Source: an uncultured Clostridium sp.
Lineage (GTDB): Bacteria; Bacillota; Clostridia; Clostridiales; Clostridiaceae
Direction: 5' to 3'
NCBI GenBank assembly: GCA_934777095.1
Contig: CAKVNP010000120.1
Coordinates: 1-6,690 of the forward strand
Length of the DNA: 6,690 bases
Part shown: piece after piece, positions 6,538 to 6,690 of the stretch
Position numbering within the stretch: the first letter of the stretch is position 1
Layout: each line of letters opens with the position of its first letter
The notes under the pieces: generated by a model
What the model was told of the DNA's origin: nothing
Databases searched by the model: none
Seen by the model: the letters and a program-made list of their open reading frames with translations, nothing else
Translations under genes and position numbers: made by a program

Positions 6538-6690
6538 TTACCTGTTTTTGAGAAATTTAGCAGGTACTCCTCCCACAATTGTATTAGGTGATACATATTT
6601 GTTGACTAAAGCATTAGCGCCCACAATGGCACCACTATCTATTAAAACACCTCCAAGGATTGTACATTTAGCACCTATCCAAATATTGTC
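6538..6690 (-). CDS. Hexapeptide-repeat O-acyltransferase, C-terminal part only
   Basis: This is the last 50 codons of a gene that begins beyond the right edge; TAA is at 6538-6540. The visible protein has the left-handed beta-helix pattern of the LbetaH acyltransferases (maltose O-acetyltransferase, WcaF and NodL relatives): NIWIG, then CTILGGVLI, SGAIVGANALV and the family's closing motif TIVGGVPAKFLKNR. Family knowledge says such enzymes use acetyl-CoA, or sometimes another acyl-CoA, to O- or N-acylate a sugar in the cytoplasm. In a polysaccharide locus the likely substrate is a sugar of the repeat unit. The catalytic histidine and most of the helix lie outside the window, so donor and acceptor cannot be judged. 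The stop codon is 7 bases before the start of the glycosyltransferase, so the two are very probably co-transcribed. The family call is secure; the substrate is unknown. Confidence 0.9.
   Translation of the reverse strand, partial: DNIWIGAKCTILGGVLIDSGAIVGANALVNKYVSPNTIVGGVPAKFLKNR

Noticed and set aside
6531..6596. Upstream extension of the glycosyltransferase frame to an ATG at 6596
   Set aside because: It would overlap the coding region of the acyltransferase by about 59 bases, adds 22 residues with no family similarity, and the MKILAITR-type start at 6530/6527 is typical.
1..6690. CRISPR array, tRNA/rRNA genes, complete insertion sequence
   Set aside because: No regularly spaced repeats, no RNA gene signatures and no transposase-like frame were seen on either strand.

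Overview
The window is an AT-rich segment (roughly 30% G+C by eye) of a surface polysaccharide (capsule, exopolysaccharide or O-antigen-type) biosynthesis locus. All five complete genes and one partial gene lie on the minus strand, so transcription runs from the right edge to the left. The low G+C, strong purine-rich Shine-Dalgarno sequences (GGAGG, AGGAGG), a TTG start codon and an iron-sulfur protein in the locus suggest a low-G+C Firmicute, probably an anaerobe such as a member of the Clostridia. This is inference; nothing in the window fixes the taxon.

In transcription order the layout is: (1) the last 50 codons of a left-handed beta-helix (hexapeptide-repeat) acyltransferase, 6538-6690, cut by the right edge; (2) a GT-B fold, GT4-like glycosyltransferase, 5241-6530; (3) an EpsG/Wzy-type repeat-unit polymerase, 4156-5217; (4) a 117-bp gap with a good sigma-70-type promoter candidate; (5) a polysaccharide pyruvyl transferase family protein (PF04230 type), 2926-4038; (6) a Wzx-type flippase, 1400-2920; (7) a FrhB-like protein (coenzyme F420 hydrogenase/dehydrogenase beta-subunit family) with two N-terminal [4Fe-4S] cysteine motifs and a TTG start, 219-1373; (8) a 218-bp stretch at the left edge without a convincing gene. 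That stretch holds a candidate promoter, an inverted repeat with a T-tract and a near-perfect Shine-Dalgarno sequence placed so that another gene should start at or just past base 1.

Taken together the genes fit a Wzx/Wzy-dependent pathway. Glycosyltransferases build a lipid-linked oligosaccharide repeat unit in the cytoplasm, the acyltransferase and pyruvyl transferase decorate it, Wzx flips it across the membrane, and Wzy polymerises it outside. The priming transferase, chain-length regulators and sugar-nucleotide synthesis genes are not in this window. The least understood component is the FrhB-like iron-sulfur protein, a redox-type protein with no obvious place in the standard pathway.
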